Below are positions 46,296 to 54,610 of a stretch of DNA of 64,000 bases, piece by piece. Numbering within the stretch: position 1 is the first letter of the stretch; every line of letters starts with the position of its first letter. Made by a program: the position numbers and the translations under genes. This DNA comes from Kingella negevensis. Lineage in GTDB: Bacteria > Pseudomonadota > Gammaproteobacteria > Burkholderiales > Neisseriaceae. The notes below the pieces were generated by a model that saw only the letters and a list, made by a program, of their open reading frames with translations, did no database searches and had not been told where the DNA came from. The DNA lies in the NCBI RefSeq assembly GCF_030177895.1, contig NZ_CP123448.1, positions 2,046,001-2,110,000 on the forward strand. Reading direction: 5' to 3'.

Positions 46296-47027
46296 CTACG
46301 CTGCAATAGCGTTTTCTTTGCGGACAGGCAACTCATCGCCACGCCAATACATTTTCGCTACATCCGCAATCGCTTTCACGTATTCCTGTTCCGCCGCTTT
46401 ACGATACCAGTAAACCGCTTTTTCAGGCTGCCGCTTGTCCGTGCCCTCGTCGCGATAATACATTTCGCCCACCGCAAACTGCGCTTGTGCAATGCCGCCT
46501 TCAGCCGCCGCCAAGTAATGTTCAAACGCAATGCGCATATCGGCTGGCGTGCCTTTGCCTTGCTGGTCGTGGCACATCGCCACATTGTCTGCGCCTTCAG
46601 GGGTACGCATTTGCTCGTAAGATAACTTCATGTATTTGCAACCAATTACCGCATTCTTCGGTACATCGCGCCCCTCTAAAAATGCCAAACCCAGATTGTT
46701 TTGCGATTTTGGGTGTCCCTGATTAGCAGATAGCGTGTACCACTTCACCGCGTTTTCCCAATCGTCTTGGTGCATGTAATAGCGTCCAACCAAAAATTGC
46801 GCCTTGCGGTCGCCTTGATGGGCGCGTTCAAATGTGCCAGCGTCGGGCTTTTTGGCGTACCACGGCACTTGGGCGTTTTCAGGCTGCGAAGTTGCCCTTG
46901 TTGATTTGCTGCTTATCGCCGTTTTCATCGTCAAAAACGCAAACGGCACAATTATCAGTGCGGCGATGATTGCACCATTGAACGGCGATTTTTTCTGTTC
47001 ATACGGCGGTTTTTCAGGCAAATACAT
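46296..47027 (-). CDS. Sel1-repeat membrane-anchored protein, in-frame amber near the end
   Basis: A 243-residue protein with one N-terminal membrane anchor (NGAIIAALIIVPFAFLTMK, about residues 15-35) and a series of Sel1/TPR-like repeats on the far side: AQFLVGRYYMHQDDWENAVKW, AQFAVGEMYYRDEG, AVYWYRKAAEQEYVKAIADVAKMYWRGDE. Such repeats bind partner proteins. The TTTGGAG ribosome site supports the ATG at 47027. The frame ends with a TAG at 46296-46298, but the same frame continues for 48 more sensible codons (FLLKNAQVKAAQNGKDKAE) to a TAG inside the Correia-like element at 46149. The product is probably shortened by a nonsense change. Confidence 0.75.
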   Translation of the reverse strand: MYLPEKPPYEQKKSPFNGAIIAALIIVPFAFLTMKTAISSKSTRATSQPENAQVPWYAKKPDAGTFERAHQGDRKAQFLVGRYYMHQDDWENAVKWYTLSANQGHPKSQNNLGLAFLEGRDVPKNAVIGCKYMKLSYEQMRTPEGADNVAMCHDQQGKGTPADMRIAFEHYLAAAEGGIAQAQFAVGEMYYRDEGTDKRQPEKAVYWYRKAAEQEYVKAIADVAKMYWRGDELPVRKENAIAA

Positions 47028-47099
47028 GACGTTCTCCAAAATAATATTTTCAGGCTGCTATAATAGCCGTTTTCATTTTATTCTATTGTAGAAAAAATC

Positions 47100-48098
47100 A
47101 TGTTAAGCAATTCAACTATACTGGTAACAGGCGGCACAGGCTCGTTTGGCAACACATTCGTTCCCATGACTTTGGCGAAATACAACCCTAAAAAAATCAT
47201 CATCTTTTCGCGCGATGAAATGAAACAGTGGGAAATGGCAAAGAAATTTCAAGGCGATAAACGGGTGCGCTTTTTCATTGGCGACGTGCGCGACAAAGAC
47301 CGCCTATACCGCGCTTTGGACGGCGTGGATTATGTGGTTCACGCGGCAGCAACGAAAATTGTGCCAACCGCAGAATACAATCCGTTTGAATGCGTGAAAA
47401 CGAATATTAACGGTGCGATGAATTTAATTGACGCGTGTATCGACAAAGGTGTGAAAAAAGTTGTCGCACTTTCAACGGATAAAGCCAGCAGCCCTGTGAA
47501 TTTGTATGGCGCGACTAAATTGGCTTCGGATAAATTATTTGTGGCGGGCAATGCGTATTCGGGCGAACACGGCAGCCGTTTTGCGGTGGTGCGTTATGGG
47601 AATGTCATGGGGTCGCGTGGCTCGGTGATTCCGTTTTTCTTGAATATTCGCAATCAGGGCGTGTTGCCGATTACCGACGACCGCATGACGCGCTTTATGA
47701 TTTCGTTGGAACAAGGCGTAGAATTGGTTTGGCATGCGTTTGATGATATGGTTGGCGGCGAAATTTATGTGAAGAAAATTCCGTCTATGAAAGTGAGCGA
47801 TTTGGCAACGGCAATCGCGCCTGAATGCAAGCTGGAAATCATCGGCATTCGCCCTGGCGAAAAATTGCACGAACAAATGATTAGCGCGGAAGATTCATTC
47901 CACACTTATGAATACGCGGAACATTTTAAAATTTTGCCAGCGATTAACGGTTGGGACGAAACGCCCGAACGCATTAAGGACGGCAAGAAAGTGCCAGAAG
48001 GTTTTGTGTATGCCAGCGACAATAATCCTGAATGGATGAGCGTAGAAGCGTTGCAAGCGTGGGTGGCGGCGAACCAACACAAAATTGGCAATATTTAA
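47100..48098 (+). CDS. pseB: UDP-N-acetylglucosamine 4,6-dehydratase (inverting), PseB-like
   Basis: An NAD(P)-dependent dehydratase/epimerase of 332 residues that opens the pseudaminic acid pathway. ILVTGGTGSFGNTFVPM (cofactor loop), FSRDEMKQWEM, HAAATKIVPTAEYNPFECVKTN, ALSTDKASSPVNLYGATKLASDKL (catalytic Lys and YxxxK-like part) and RYGNVMGSRGSVIPFF are diagnostic of the PseB/FlaA1 group. No other pse genes (PseC, PseH, PseG, PseI, PseF) are in the window. It could therefore feed a different sugar, such as a glycan made by the nearby glycosyltransferases. It is followed by a GST gene 38 bases on. Confidence 0.88.
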   Translation: MLSNSTILVTGGTGSFGNTFVPMTLAKYNPKKIIIFSRDEMKQWEMAKKFQGDKRVRFFIGDVRDKDRLYRALDGVDYVVHAAATKIVPTAEYNPFECVKTNINGAMNLIDACIDKGVKKVVALSTDKASSPVNLYGATKLASDKLFVAGNAYSGEHGSRFAVVRYGNVMGSRGSVIPFFLNIRNQGVLPITDDRMTRFMISLEQGVELVWHAFDDMVGGEIYVKKIPSMKVSDLATAIAPECKLEIIGIRPGEKLHEQMISAEDSFHTYEYAEHFKILPAINGWDETPERIKDGKKVPEGFVYASDNNPEWMSVEALQAWVAANQHKIGNI

Positions 48099-48136
48099 AC
48101 TTTCAGGCTGCCTGAAAACACAGAAAGGAAAACAAA

Positions 48137-48754
48137 ATGATGAAATTATTTTATTTACAAGGCGCATGTCCATTAGTGCCACACACCGCATTACATTGGG
48201 CAAAAGCGGAATTTGAGCCAGTTCACGTGGAACGTGGCGAACAGAAAACCCCTGAGTTTTTGGCGTTGAATCCGCAAGGCAAAGTACCTTTGTTGATTGA
48301 CGGCGATTTCAAACTGGCGCAAAACGTAGCGATTTTGGAATACTTGAACGAGAAATTCCCGCAAGCGAATATTTTCGGTAGTGGTAACGCACAGCAAAAA
48401 GCGTTGACACGACAATGGTTGGCGTTGGCAAACAGTGATTTGCATAGCGGCGCGATTAGTAAAACGTTTGCGGCGTTGGGCGTGGAAAACGAGCAAGCAA
48501 AACAAGTCTTGCGTGAAATGGGCATTGCGGCGATGAAAGCGATTTACGCGCAAGCCGATGAAGTATTGGCACATCAGCCGTATTTGACGGGCAATGAAAT
48601 TACGATTGCCGATGTGTATTTTTACGTTACGCAATTATGGTTGCCACGTTTGGATGTGAAATTTGATAAGTTTAAAAATTTGGCGGCGCATTTTGAGCGT
48701 GTGCAAAATAACGCAGGTGTGCAAGCCGCGTTAAAAGACCAAGGTTTGATTTAA
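48137..48754 (+). CDS. Glutathione S-transferase family protein
   Basis: A 205-residue cytoplasmic protein with an N-terminal thioredoxin-like domain and a C-terminal helical domain. MMKLFYLQGACPLVPHTALHWA resembles the beta-class GST start, where the Cys of GAC is the catalytic residue; NPQGKVPLLIDGDFKLAQNVAILEYL carries the glutathione-binding cis-Pro and Gln-Asn(Ser) residues. YLTGNEITIADVYFYVTQLWL is the C-terminal N-capping motif with the conserved Asp. The substrate is unknown. It is probably cotranscribed with pseB, with an uptake palindrome between them. Confidence 0.92.
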   Translation: MMKLFYLQGACPLVPHTALHWAKAEFEPVHVERGEQKTPEFLALNPQGKVPLLIDGDFKLAQNVAILEYLNEKFPQANIFGSGNAQQKALTRQWLALANSDLHSGAISKTFAALGVENEQAKQVLREMGIAAMKAIYAQADEVLAHQPYLTGNEITIADVYFYVTQLWLPRLDVKFDKFKNLAAHFERVQNNAGVQAALKDQGLI

Positions 48755-48761
48755 TTTTTAG

Positions 48762-48793
48762 AACGCAGCCTGAAAAGGTTTTCAGGCTGCGTT
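48762..48793 (+). terminator. DUS inverted-pair terminator after the GST gene
   Basis: A perfect 15-bp stem (AACGCAGCCTGAAAA and its complement) with a 2-base loop directly beyond the GST stop. Confidence 0.65.
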
Positions 48794-48837
48794 TGTATTA
48801 AAATGCAGCCTGAAATTGAATAACAGATTGATTACTT

Positions 48838-50142
48838 ATGTATTTATACACAGAACTCGTGCGCATATTAGAGCAGCGCGGACACCTTTTTCCCAGCGAC
48901 CCACTCGCTATCACAGAATTACTGCGCCACGCAGACGGCACAGTGCAAGAAAAGCTAAACCGCCGCGCTGCGATGATTGACCGCGACCAACAACTACTTC
49001 ATCGTTTGGAAAGTTTCAGGCAGCGTTTGCAGCTTTTGGCGCACGTGAGCCGCGTGTTGTGGCTCGCATTGGGTTTCTTGGGAACTTATCAGCTTATGCA
49101 ACAAGGTAGCCTGAATTTTTTGATGATTTTGGTGGGTATTTTGGGCATGAATTGGCTGATGCTGCTGGTGTGGTGCGTGAGTCTGTTTGGTAAACCGCGC
49201 CATATACCACCGATGTTGGCAAGTGTGTTTTCAGGCAGCAAAGACAGCGTGGAGCAGGCGATTTTTGAAGTGTATGCGCAGTCTGCCATGAAACCGCATG
49301 CGCGTTGGCGGTTGGGCGAGATGAGCCATCAACGCGCTTTGTGTGCGCTGGTGGGCATGTTTTTGGCGGTGTTGGTGCTGCTTTTGGTACGGCAATATAG
49401 TTTCAACTGGGAAAGCACTTTGCTGAACGGCTCGCATTTTGCGGGTTTGGTGGCGGTGCTGAGTTGGCTGCCTGAAAAACTGGGTTTTGCCGTGCCGTCT
49501 GCCGAAATAGTAAAAGCGGCGCAAAATGCGTTTCATTATGAACACGCGGCGGCTTGGGGCAGTTTGTTGCTGGGGAGTATTGTGTGTTATGGCTGCTTGC
49601 CGCGCTTGATGGCGTGGGTAGTTTGCCGTTGGCAGATGAGCCGTTCGCAGCCTGAATTGGATTTGGATTTGCCGTATTATCGGGACATTGTGCTGAAATG
49701 GCAGCAGCGCGTGGTGGACGATGCGGCGGATTATCGTGCAGATGAAGTTGCGCTGAATGTGCCGAAAGTGGCCTTGAATGCGGACGGTACGCGCTGGGCG
49801 GTGTTGTTGGACGCGTTGGCGCCTGATGACAATTGGTGCGTGAATGTGTTGGGTTTGGATTGGCAGAATAGGGGGGCTGTGGCAGATAGGGCGGCTTTAG
49901 GGGATTTGTTAGCAGAATTGGAAACTGTGCCTGTACAGTTATTGGTAGGCGTACGCGCGAAACATGTACCTGATAGGGGCGTGGTGCGGCAGTTGGGGAA
50001 ATTGTCGCAAGCTGCGCAAGCTGGGTTGGTGGTGATGTTGTTGCCTGATGTGGGCGATGATGTTGGCAGCCTGAAAACGGATTCTGTGGCGGAACAATGG
50101 CGCGTTTTGCTGCGTGAACGGGGTTGGGCTTGGGTGGAGTAG
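48838..50142 (+). CDS. DUF2868 membrane protein
   Basis: A 434-residue protein with four membrane segments and a cytoplasmic C-terminal part; it matches the DUF2868 family by its plan and start. Helices lie at about 75-92 (VLWLALGFLGTYQL), 95-120 (LNFLMILVGILGMNWLMLLVWCV), 165-185 (LCALVGMFLAVLVLLLV) and around 240-260. The C-terminal third (RWAVLLDALAPDDNWCVNVLGLDW, VQLLVGVRAKHVPDRGVVRQL) looks like a Rossmann-type domain. In many proteobacteria DUF2868 precedes a DUF3482 GTPase gene; none follows here. Its stop codon is supplied by the first bases of the palindrome element at 50139. Function unknown. Confidence 0.8.
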   Translation: MYLYTELVRILEQRGHLFPSDPLAITELLRHADGTVQEKLNRRAAMIDRDQQLLHRLESFRQRLQLLAHVSRVLWLALGFLGTYQLMQQGSLNFLMILVGILGMNWLMLLVWCVSLFGKPRHIPPMLASVFSGSKDSVEQAIFEVYAQSAMKPHARWRLGEMSHQRALCALVGMFLAVLVLLLVRQYSFNWESTLLNGSHFAGLVAVLSWLPEKLGFAVPSAEIVKAAQNAFHYEHAAAWGSLLLGSIVCYGCLPRLMAWVVCRWQMSRSQPELDLDLPYYRDIVLKWQQRVVDDAADYRADEVALNVPKVALNADGTRWAVLLDALAPDDNWCVNVLGLDWQNRGAVADRAALGDLLAELETVPVQLLVGVRAKHVPDRGVVRQLGKLSQAAQAGLVVMLLPDVGDDVGSLKTDSVAEQWRVLLRERGWAWVE

Positions 50143-50210
50143 GTCGGATACTTGTATCCGACTTCTTTCTAAATTGATGAAGAGATGTCGGATTCAAGTA
50201 TCTGACCTAC
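50139..50210. repeat. Nested palindrome element, 72 bp, GTAGGTCGGAT type
   Basis: Two inverted 26-base arms, GTAGGTCGGATACTTGTATC and its partner ending TATCTGACCTAC, each itself a hairpin (GTCGGATAC with GTATCCGAC). It begins inside the stop codon of the DUF2868 gene. A single-arm form is at 27683-27708. Confidence 0.85.
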
Positions 50211-50219
50211 AGCTACTAT

Positions 50220-50256
50220 AAAAAGCAGCCTGAAATTATTTTTCAGGCTGCTTTTT
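50220..50256 (-). terminator. DUS inverted-pair terminator after the CoA-transferase
   Basis: AAAAAGCAGCCTGAAA pairs with TTTCAGGCTGCTTTTT around a short AT loop, one base past the stop at 50258. Confidence 0.7.
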
Positions 50257-50257
50257 G

Positions 50258-51796
50258 TTATTTCACGCGCATGTCGCCTGTTTCTACAAAGCGTTGATGC
50301 CATGAAAGAGCTTCGCCGAGCAAGTGTGGCGTGTGTACGCCTTGCGCGGTTTTTTCGGCACGGTTAAAGTAGTCTTGCAGCGCATCGCGGTAATCGGGGT
50401 GCGCGCAGTTGTTGATGATGAGCTGTGCGCGTTGGCGTGGCGATTTGCCGCGCAAGTCTGCAATGCCTTGTTCTGTAACGATAAACATCACATCATGCTC
50501 GGTGTGGTCGTGGTGCGACACCATTGGCACTAGGCAGGAAATTGCACCATTTTTGGCAACCGATGGGGTTACGAAGAACGTATACATGGCGTTACGCGCA
50601 AAGTCGCCTGAGCCGCCAATGCCATTCATCAGTTTTGTCCCCATGATGTGCGTGGAATTGACGTTGCCGTAAATGTCGGCTTCTATCATGGCGTTGATGC
50701 TGATGACACCTAGGCGGCGAATCAGCTCTGGGTGGTTGGTGATTTCTTGGGGGCGCAAGATGATTTTGTCGCGCAAGAAATCGATGTTGTCATCAAAGCG
50801 TTGCAATGCTTCGGGGCTAAAGGATAACGCGGTGGCGGATGCAGATTGCATTTTGCCTGACAAAATCAGGTCTAACATGCCGTCTTGCAGTACTTCTGTG
50901 AAACCTGTGAGTTCGCTGAATGGGCTGTCTTGCAAGCCTGCTAACACAGCATTGGCGACGTTGCCGACCCCTGATTGGAACGGTAATAGGTTTTCAGTTA
51001 ATCTGCCGTGTTTCACTTCGTTGCTGAAAAATTCGATGATGTGCGCGGCAATGCGTTTGGAAATATCGTCAGACTCTGTGAATTTGCTGTTGCGATCGGT
51101 GTCGTGGGTGAACACGATGGCGGCAATTTTGTCGGTGTCGCAATCGATATAATAATCGCCGATGTGGTCATCTGAGTTTAGCAGCAAAAGCGGACGGCGG
51201 TTGGGTGGTGTGCCGATGTCTACAAAAATATCGTGCATGGTTTCCAGTTTGGGATTTTGCAGCGTGTTCACTTCAATAATGATTTTTTTGGCGGACTTAA
51301 CCCATTGATTGCTCACACCTACGCTGGTGGACGGAATCAGTTTGCCGTCTTCTGTGATGCCGACCACTTCAATAATGGCGATGTCCATTTCGCCGAAGAA
51401 ACCGAAGCGCACTTGCTGCTCAATGTGGGAGAGGTGTACGTCTGTATATGCGACTTCGCCTTTGTTAATTGCAGCGCGTAGGGTTGGGTCGGATTGGTAT
51501 GGACTGCGGAACGATAGGGCTTTGGCTTCTGCTAATACGCCGTCGCATTCAGGTGCAGTGGACGCGCCTGTGATAAGTTTAATGGCGAATGGCTTGCCTT
51601 GCGCGTGTTCGGTTTTGGCGTGTTCGGTTTTGGCGTGTTCGGCGATGGCGGTGGGTAAGGCTTTGGGATAGCCTGCACCCGTGAAGCCGCTCACGCCGAC
51701 TAACATACCATCTTTGACAAATTCTGCGGCTTGTTCGGCAGTCATGATTTTGTTGTGTAAACCTGAGTGGCGGATTCTTTCGATGGCTTGATTCAT
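50258..51796 (-). CDS. Succinate/acetate CoA-transferase (acetyl-CoA hydrolase family)
   Basis: A 512-residue enzyme of the acetyl-CoA hydrolase/transferase family, like AarC, which swaps CoA between acetyl-CoA and succinate and so can complete a modified TCA cycle or use acetate. FVKDGMLVGVSGFTGAGYPKALP at the start, FQSGVGNVANAVLAGL, GFTEVLQDGMLDLILSGK (with the candidate catalytic Glu) and YGNVNSTHIMGTKLMNGIGGSGDFARNA are conserved. An odd point is a threefold 15-bp repeat near residue 53-65 giving EHAKTEHAKTEHAQ. The gene stands alone and has its own terminator. Confidence 0.92.
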   Translation of the reverse strand: MNQAIERIRHSGLHNKIMTAEQAAEFVKDGMLVGVSGFTGAGYPKALPTAIAEHAKTEHAKTEHAQGKPFAIKLITGASTAPECDGVLAEAKALSFRSPYQSDPTLRAAINKGEVAYTDVHLSHIEQQVRFGFFGEMDIAIIEVVGITEDGKLIPSTSVGVSNQWVKSAKKIIIEVNTLQNPKLETMHDIFVDIGTPPNRRPLLLLNSDDHIGDYYIDCDTDKIAAIVFTHDTDRNSKFTESDDISKRIAAHIIEFFSNEVKHGRLTENLLPFQSGVGNVANAVLAGLQDSPFSELTGFTEVLQDGMLDLILSGKMQSASATALSFSPEALQRFDDNIDFLRDKIILRPQEITNHPELIRRLGVISINAMIEADIYGNVNSTHIMGTKLMNGIGGSGDFARNAMYTFFVTPSVAKNGAISCLVPMVSHHDHTEHDVMFIVTEQGIADLRGKSPRQRAQLIINNCAHPDYRDALQDYFNRAEKTAQGVHTPHLLGEALSWHQRFVETGDMRVK

Positions 51797-51905
51797 GGTT
51801 TTTACTCCTTTGTATTTTTGTATGTTAAGGATTGTGAAATATAGCTAGTTTTTGTGGGGGGGGCAAGGGGATTTGGAGAGTTTTTTTGGAGGTGGTAGGG
51901 AATAT

Positions 51906-51940
51906 AAAAGCAGCCTGAAAAGGGGTTTCAGGCTGCTTTT
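51906..51940 (-). terminator. DUS inverted-pair hairpin after the DUF2130 remnant
   Basis: AAAAGCAGCCTGAAA and its complement form a 15-bp stem with a 5-base loop, 13 bases past the end of the DUF2130 remnant. It marks the left border of the DUS-free patch. Confidence 0.6.
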
Positions 51941-51952
51941 TGTTGCATGAGT

Positions 51953-52082
51953 TCAAATTATTAAATGATTATGTATTTTTGCATGAAATTCTTGCGTGCG
52001 AACTTGATTTAAAATATCCAGCGTAACTGGCTTCGTTAATCGTGAACGCGGTTTGGCAGTGGGGGCATTTGATTTCGTGCAT
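51953..52082 (-). pseudogene. DUF2130 protein, N-terminal remnant with frameshift
   Basis: From the ATG at 52082, behind AAAAGGACT, the frame reads MHEIKCPHCQTAFTINEASY and AGYF, then loses the pattern; a shift of one base after SYA gives DILNQVRTQEFHAKIH and HLII with a stop at 51953. Together these match the start of DUF2130 proteins, which carry a zinc-finger-like CPHC and then GYADIL-QVR-EF. Full members have about 400 residues and a long coiled coil; everything after the first 40 is missing. It sits at the edge of the accessory patch, so the loss is probably tied to the import next door. Confidence 0.8.
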
Positions 52083-52110
52083 GAAAGTCCTTTTAATTAA
52101 TAACATATTG

Positions 52111-52124
52111 GATAAAATTTTATC
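52111..52124. terminator. 14-base palindrome beyond the HNH gene
   Basis: GATAAAATTTTATC is a perfect palindrome in an AT-rich gap, 27 bases past the stop of the HNH nuclease gene. It could end the two-gene transcript, but the stem is weak. Confidence 0.3.
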
Positions 52125-52150
52125 TGTTATAAATTAGTAAATACCAATCA

Positions 52151-53029
52151 CTATGGTACTGCATTCATCAAATTGGAAATATTCTTACATACGGCTTGAT
52201 ACATAACTCTTTTCCAATGATTAATTGAAAAAGTATCGGCACAATTTTGGTAAACATCTAGCATCATTTGATAAGGATTTGGGTAATTTAACAATTGATT
52301 TAATTGTGGAATAAGCATCTGCAACTCGCTGTTTGCTTCTTTTGCAAATCGTGATTCTAATCCTAAAATATTAAAATAATTGTTAGCTCTATTTGCATCT
52401 GTGGCATTCCATGCACTTGGAATTTGCGTAAAATATTGTATCGTCGCTTCTGTATCATTTAGGGAGGTTGCATCATAACTTGCATATATCCATTGCTCAT
52501 TAAAAAAAATCTCCTTATCAAAATAGGGGTGTATTAACTGGTCTTTCTCTTGTGTTGCAAAAATAGCCTTTTTATATCCTTCATTGCAATCTCTACAACA
52601 TGGAATTAAATTTTTTGGGTAGACAGAATACTGAGGATACTTTTGCTTTGGTAAATAATGGTCTAATTGTGCAGAAATACCTATCCCTCCACAGCACGGA
52701 CATCTTTCTGATTTAGCTAAAATTTCATCATATATACGTCTAATTTTTTTCTCTTTTTTAGTAAAATAGTTTTCATACATTTGTATTAAATCATCATAAC
52801 TTAAATCTCCAATAATTTTATGCACAATACCGTCTTGTGAATTAGGTAGTATAGAAAATAACTGTTGTGCTGATGCCATTTGGTCATAATTATCCCATGC
52901 TTGAATTAACAAATCTTTATTTGTCTGATTTTGCAATTTTGATTTTATTGAAATGGCATTGCTCATATTTTCAATCAATAATGTAAATATTTCATTATTC
53001 TCATAACTCGGCACTTCTAATTTCAGCAT
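52151..53029 (-). CDS. Septu-like HNH endonuclease (PtuB-type)
   Basis: A 292-residue nuclease, the second gene of an ATPase/HNH pair. A helical N-terminal part (about 1-105) precedes a zinc-stabilised HNH domain: CPCC at residues 110-113, then LDHYLPKQKYPQYSV with the His-Asp pair, NLIPCCRDCN at 140-149. The C-terminal half is helical. In Septu (PtuA/PtuB) systems such a protein is the effector that cuts nucleic acid after phage sensing. The ATG at 53029 was chosen over a TTG upstream; it overlaps the ATPase gene by 29 bases, so the two are coupled. The gene is AT-rich and free of uptake sequences. Confidence 0.85.
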   Translation of the reverse strand: MLKLEVPSYENNEIFTLLIENMSNAISIKSKLQNQTNKDLLIQAWDNYDQMASAQQLFSILPNSQDGIVHKIIGDLSYDDLIQMYENYFTKKEKKIRRIYDEILAKSERCPCCGGIGISAQLDHYLPKQKYPQYSVYPKNLIPCCRDCNEGYKKAIFATQEKDQLIHPYFDKEIFFNEQWIYASYDATSLNDTEATIQYFTQIPSAWNATDANRANNYFNILGLESRFAKEANSELQMLIPQLNQLLNYPNPYQMMLDVYQNCADTFSINHWKRVMYQAVCKNISNLMNAVP

Positions 53030-54563
53030 TTTTTCTATCTCTTTCGGCAATCAATATTTTTAGCAACCCTTTTGCTTCTATACCTAATTGATGCTTATAT
53101 TCATCTAAGATTTCATCATATGATTTATTTTCATTTACAGATTCTATAAGTAATTTGTGAAAACCAGATTTAATGACTTCTAATCCAAATACCTCTCGCG
53201 TTAAAACACCTACATTTTCTCCAAATGTTTCTATTTTAGGTCGTTTTGTATCAGTTGCAATACCAACACGTTGAATTTTCCAAACACATGATTTAGGAAT
53301 TTCTTGCAAAACTACAGGTGAATGAGTAGCAATAATTGCAACTCCATTTACTTCATACAGTAACTCCGACAATGCACGCACAAATGCTGATAATAATGGA
53401 GGGTGTAAATGACTTTCAGGTTCGTCAATTAAAATAAGTGTTTTTTCTTCTAATACTGCTATTAATTTTGTAATAGTTAATAATACAATTGCATGACCTG
53501 AACTCATATTTTGAATTAACTTAATTGCAGCTTCTTTAATATTAATATTCGATTCATTAGAATTAATCTTTAATTTTTCTGGTAATTCCATAAATTTAAA
53601 ATTAGTATCTGATTCTAAATTTCTTATAGCTTTAGTCAAACGCTGTTCTTTTTTTCTAAATAAACATATAGATAGTGCTTCAGCAAATTCTTCATGAATA
53701 TCTGTTGCGGTTTGAATACCATGTTGCTTTTTTAAGCCAATATAAAAATAACATGTCCCTTGTGCTGGGTCTGCTTGCTCTTTTGGAGGAACAAAAGTAT
53801 CAAAAGCACTCCATGAGATAGAAATTAAATTACTAAAATAAGTACTATCAATTTCTCTTCGACAAAATCCTAAATAATCTAAATAAAATCTGTTATTGGA
53901 TTCAGTTTTAGACATAATGGCTTTAACCATTCCATTCAAAATAGTTGTTTTACCCACACCATTTCTACCAATAATTGCGTGTATGTTTGTACTGGGTTTT
54001 GATAGTGGTTCAACATTAAAATCAAGTTTAATTTCAGAATTATTTTCAGTTTTAGGAATTACAAAACTAAAATTAAATTCAGTTAATTCAGCTTGTCTTT
54101 TAATAATTCTTGCAAACTGACCATATATGCTTGTTAAACTAACGAATCGTAATAAAGAATAATTGAATACTTTCTCATCTTTAACTTCATCTATTTTAGG
54201 ATTCAAATATGCTAAATCATTCAACGAAGATAAAATTTCTTTTTTAACATCTTCATTCAATAAGTTTAATCCTTTATAGTATTCTAGATCTTCTCCTAAA
54301 GAAAAATATTCATCATTTAAAGATAGAAATTTTTTACCCCCAAAATCTTTTTCTATTTTTATATAAGTACCAGTGTCTGTTGTTTGTCCTTTAAAACCAA
54401 TTTTTACGTTTCCAATATGATGAAGAGTTCCTAAATTATCAACAAAATGTAAATAAAACACAGTTACAAAAGAATAATCGTTCCATTTGTCTATACGTAG
54501 AAATACTTTATTCTTTGCATTGCTAGGAATAGATTCACCACGTTCTAATAATATAAATTCCAT
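53001..54563 (-). CDS. Septu-like AAA/ABC-type ATPase (PtuA-type)
   Basis: A 520-residue SMC/RecF-like ATPase, first gene of a predicted defence pair. An N-terminal region of about 160 residues is rich in beta-strand pattern. The nucleotide domain has IIGRNGVGKTTIL (Walker A, residues 198-210), NMSSGHAIVLL (signature, 352-362), TLILIDEPESHLHPPL (Walker B, 375-390) and IIATHSPVVLQEIP (switch His, 410-423). There is no DUF2813 TOPRIM domain, so this is not an OLD or Gabija nuclease. The C-terminal 70 residues are charged and helical. The region 52.1-54.6 kb is clearly more AT-rich than the flanks and contains no DUS. Confidence 0.85.
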   Translation of the reverse strand: MEFILLERGESIPSNAKNKVFLRIDKWNDYSFVTVFYLHFVDNLGTLHHIGNVKIGFKGQTTDTGTYIKIEKDFGGKKFLSLNDEYFSLGEDLEYYKGLNLLNEDVKKEILSSLNDLAYLNPKIDEVKDEKVFNYSLLRFVSLTSIYGQFARIIKRQAELTEFNFSFVIPKTENNSEIKLDFNVEPLSKPSTNIHAIIGRNGVGKTTILNGMVKAIMSKTESNNRFYLDYLGFCRREIDSTYFSNLISISWSAFDTFVPPKEQADPAQGTCYFYIGLKKQHGIQTATDIHEEFAEALSICLFRKKEQRLTKAIRNLESDTNFKFMELPEKLKINSNESNINIKEAAIKLIQNMSSGHAIVLLTITKLIAVLEEKTLILIDEPESHLHPPLLSAFVRALSELLYEVNGVAIIATHSPVVLQEIPKSCVWKIQRVGIATDTKRPKIETFGENVGVLTREVFGLEVIKSGFHKLLIESVNENKSYDEILDEYKHQLGIEAKGLLKILIAERDRKNAEIRSAEL

Positions 54564-54610
54564 AATTTTTCTTTCTAAAAATATTTAATTTAATAATTGA
54601 AAAATAAGAC

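Noticed and set aside
49403..50197. 264-residue minus-strand open frame
   Set aside because: Antisense to the DUF2868 gene, Pro/Ser/His-rich, and includes translated repeat DNA at its start.
53001..54563. ATPase as an OLD-family or Gabija GajA nuclease
   Set aside because: No TOPRIM domain follows the ATPase part and the partner is an HNH protein, not a UvrD-like helicase.
52151..54563. Retron with PtuAB-type effectors
   Set aside because: No reverse transcriptase and no msr/msd-like RNA is visible beside the pair.
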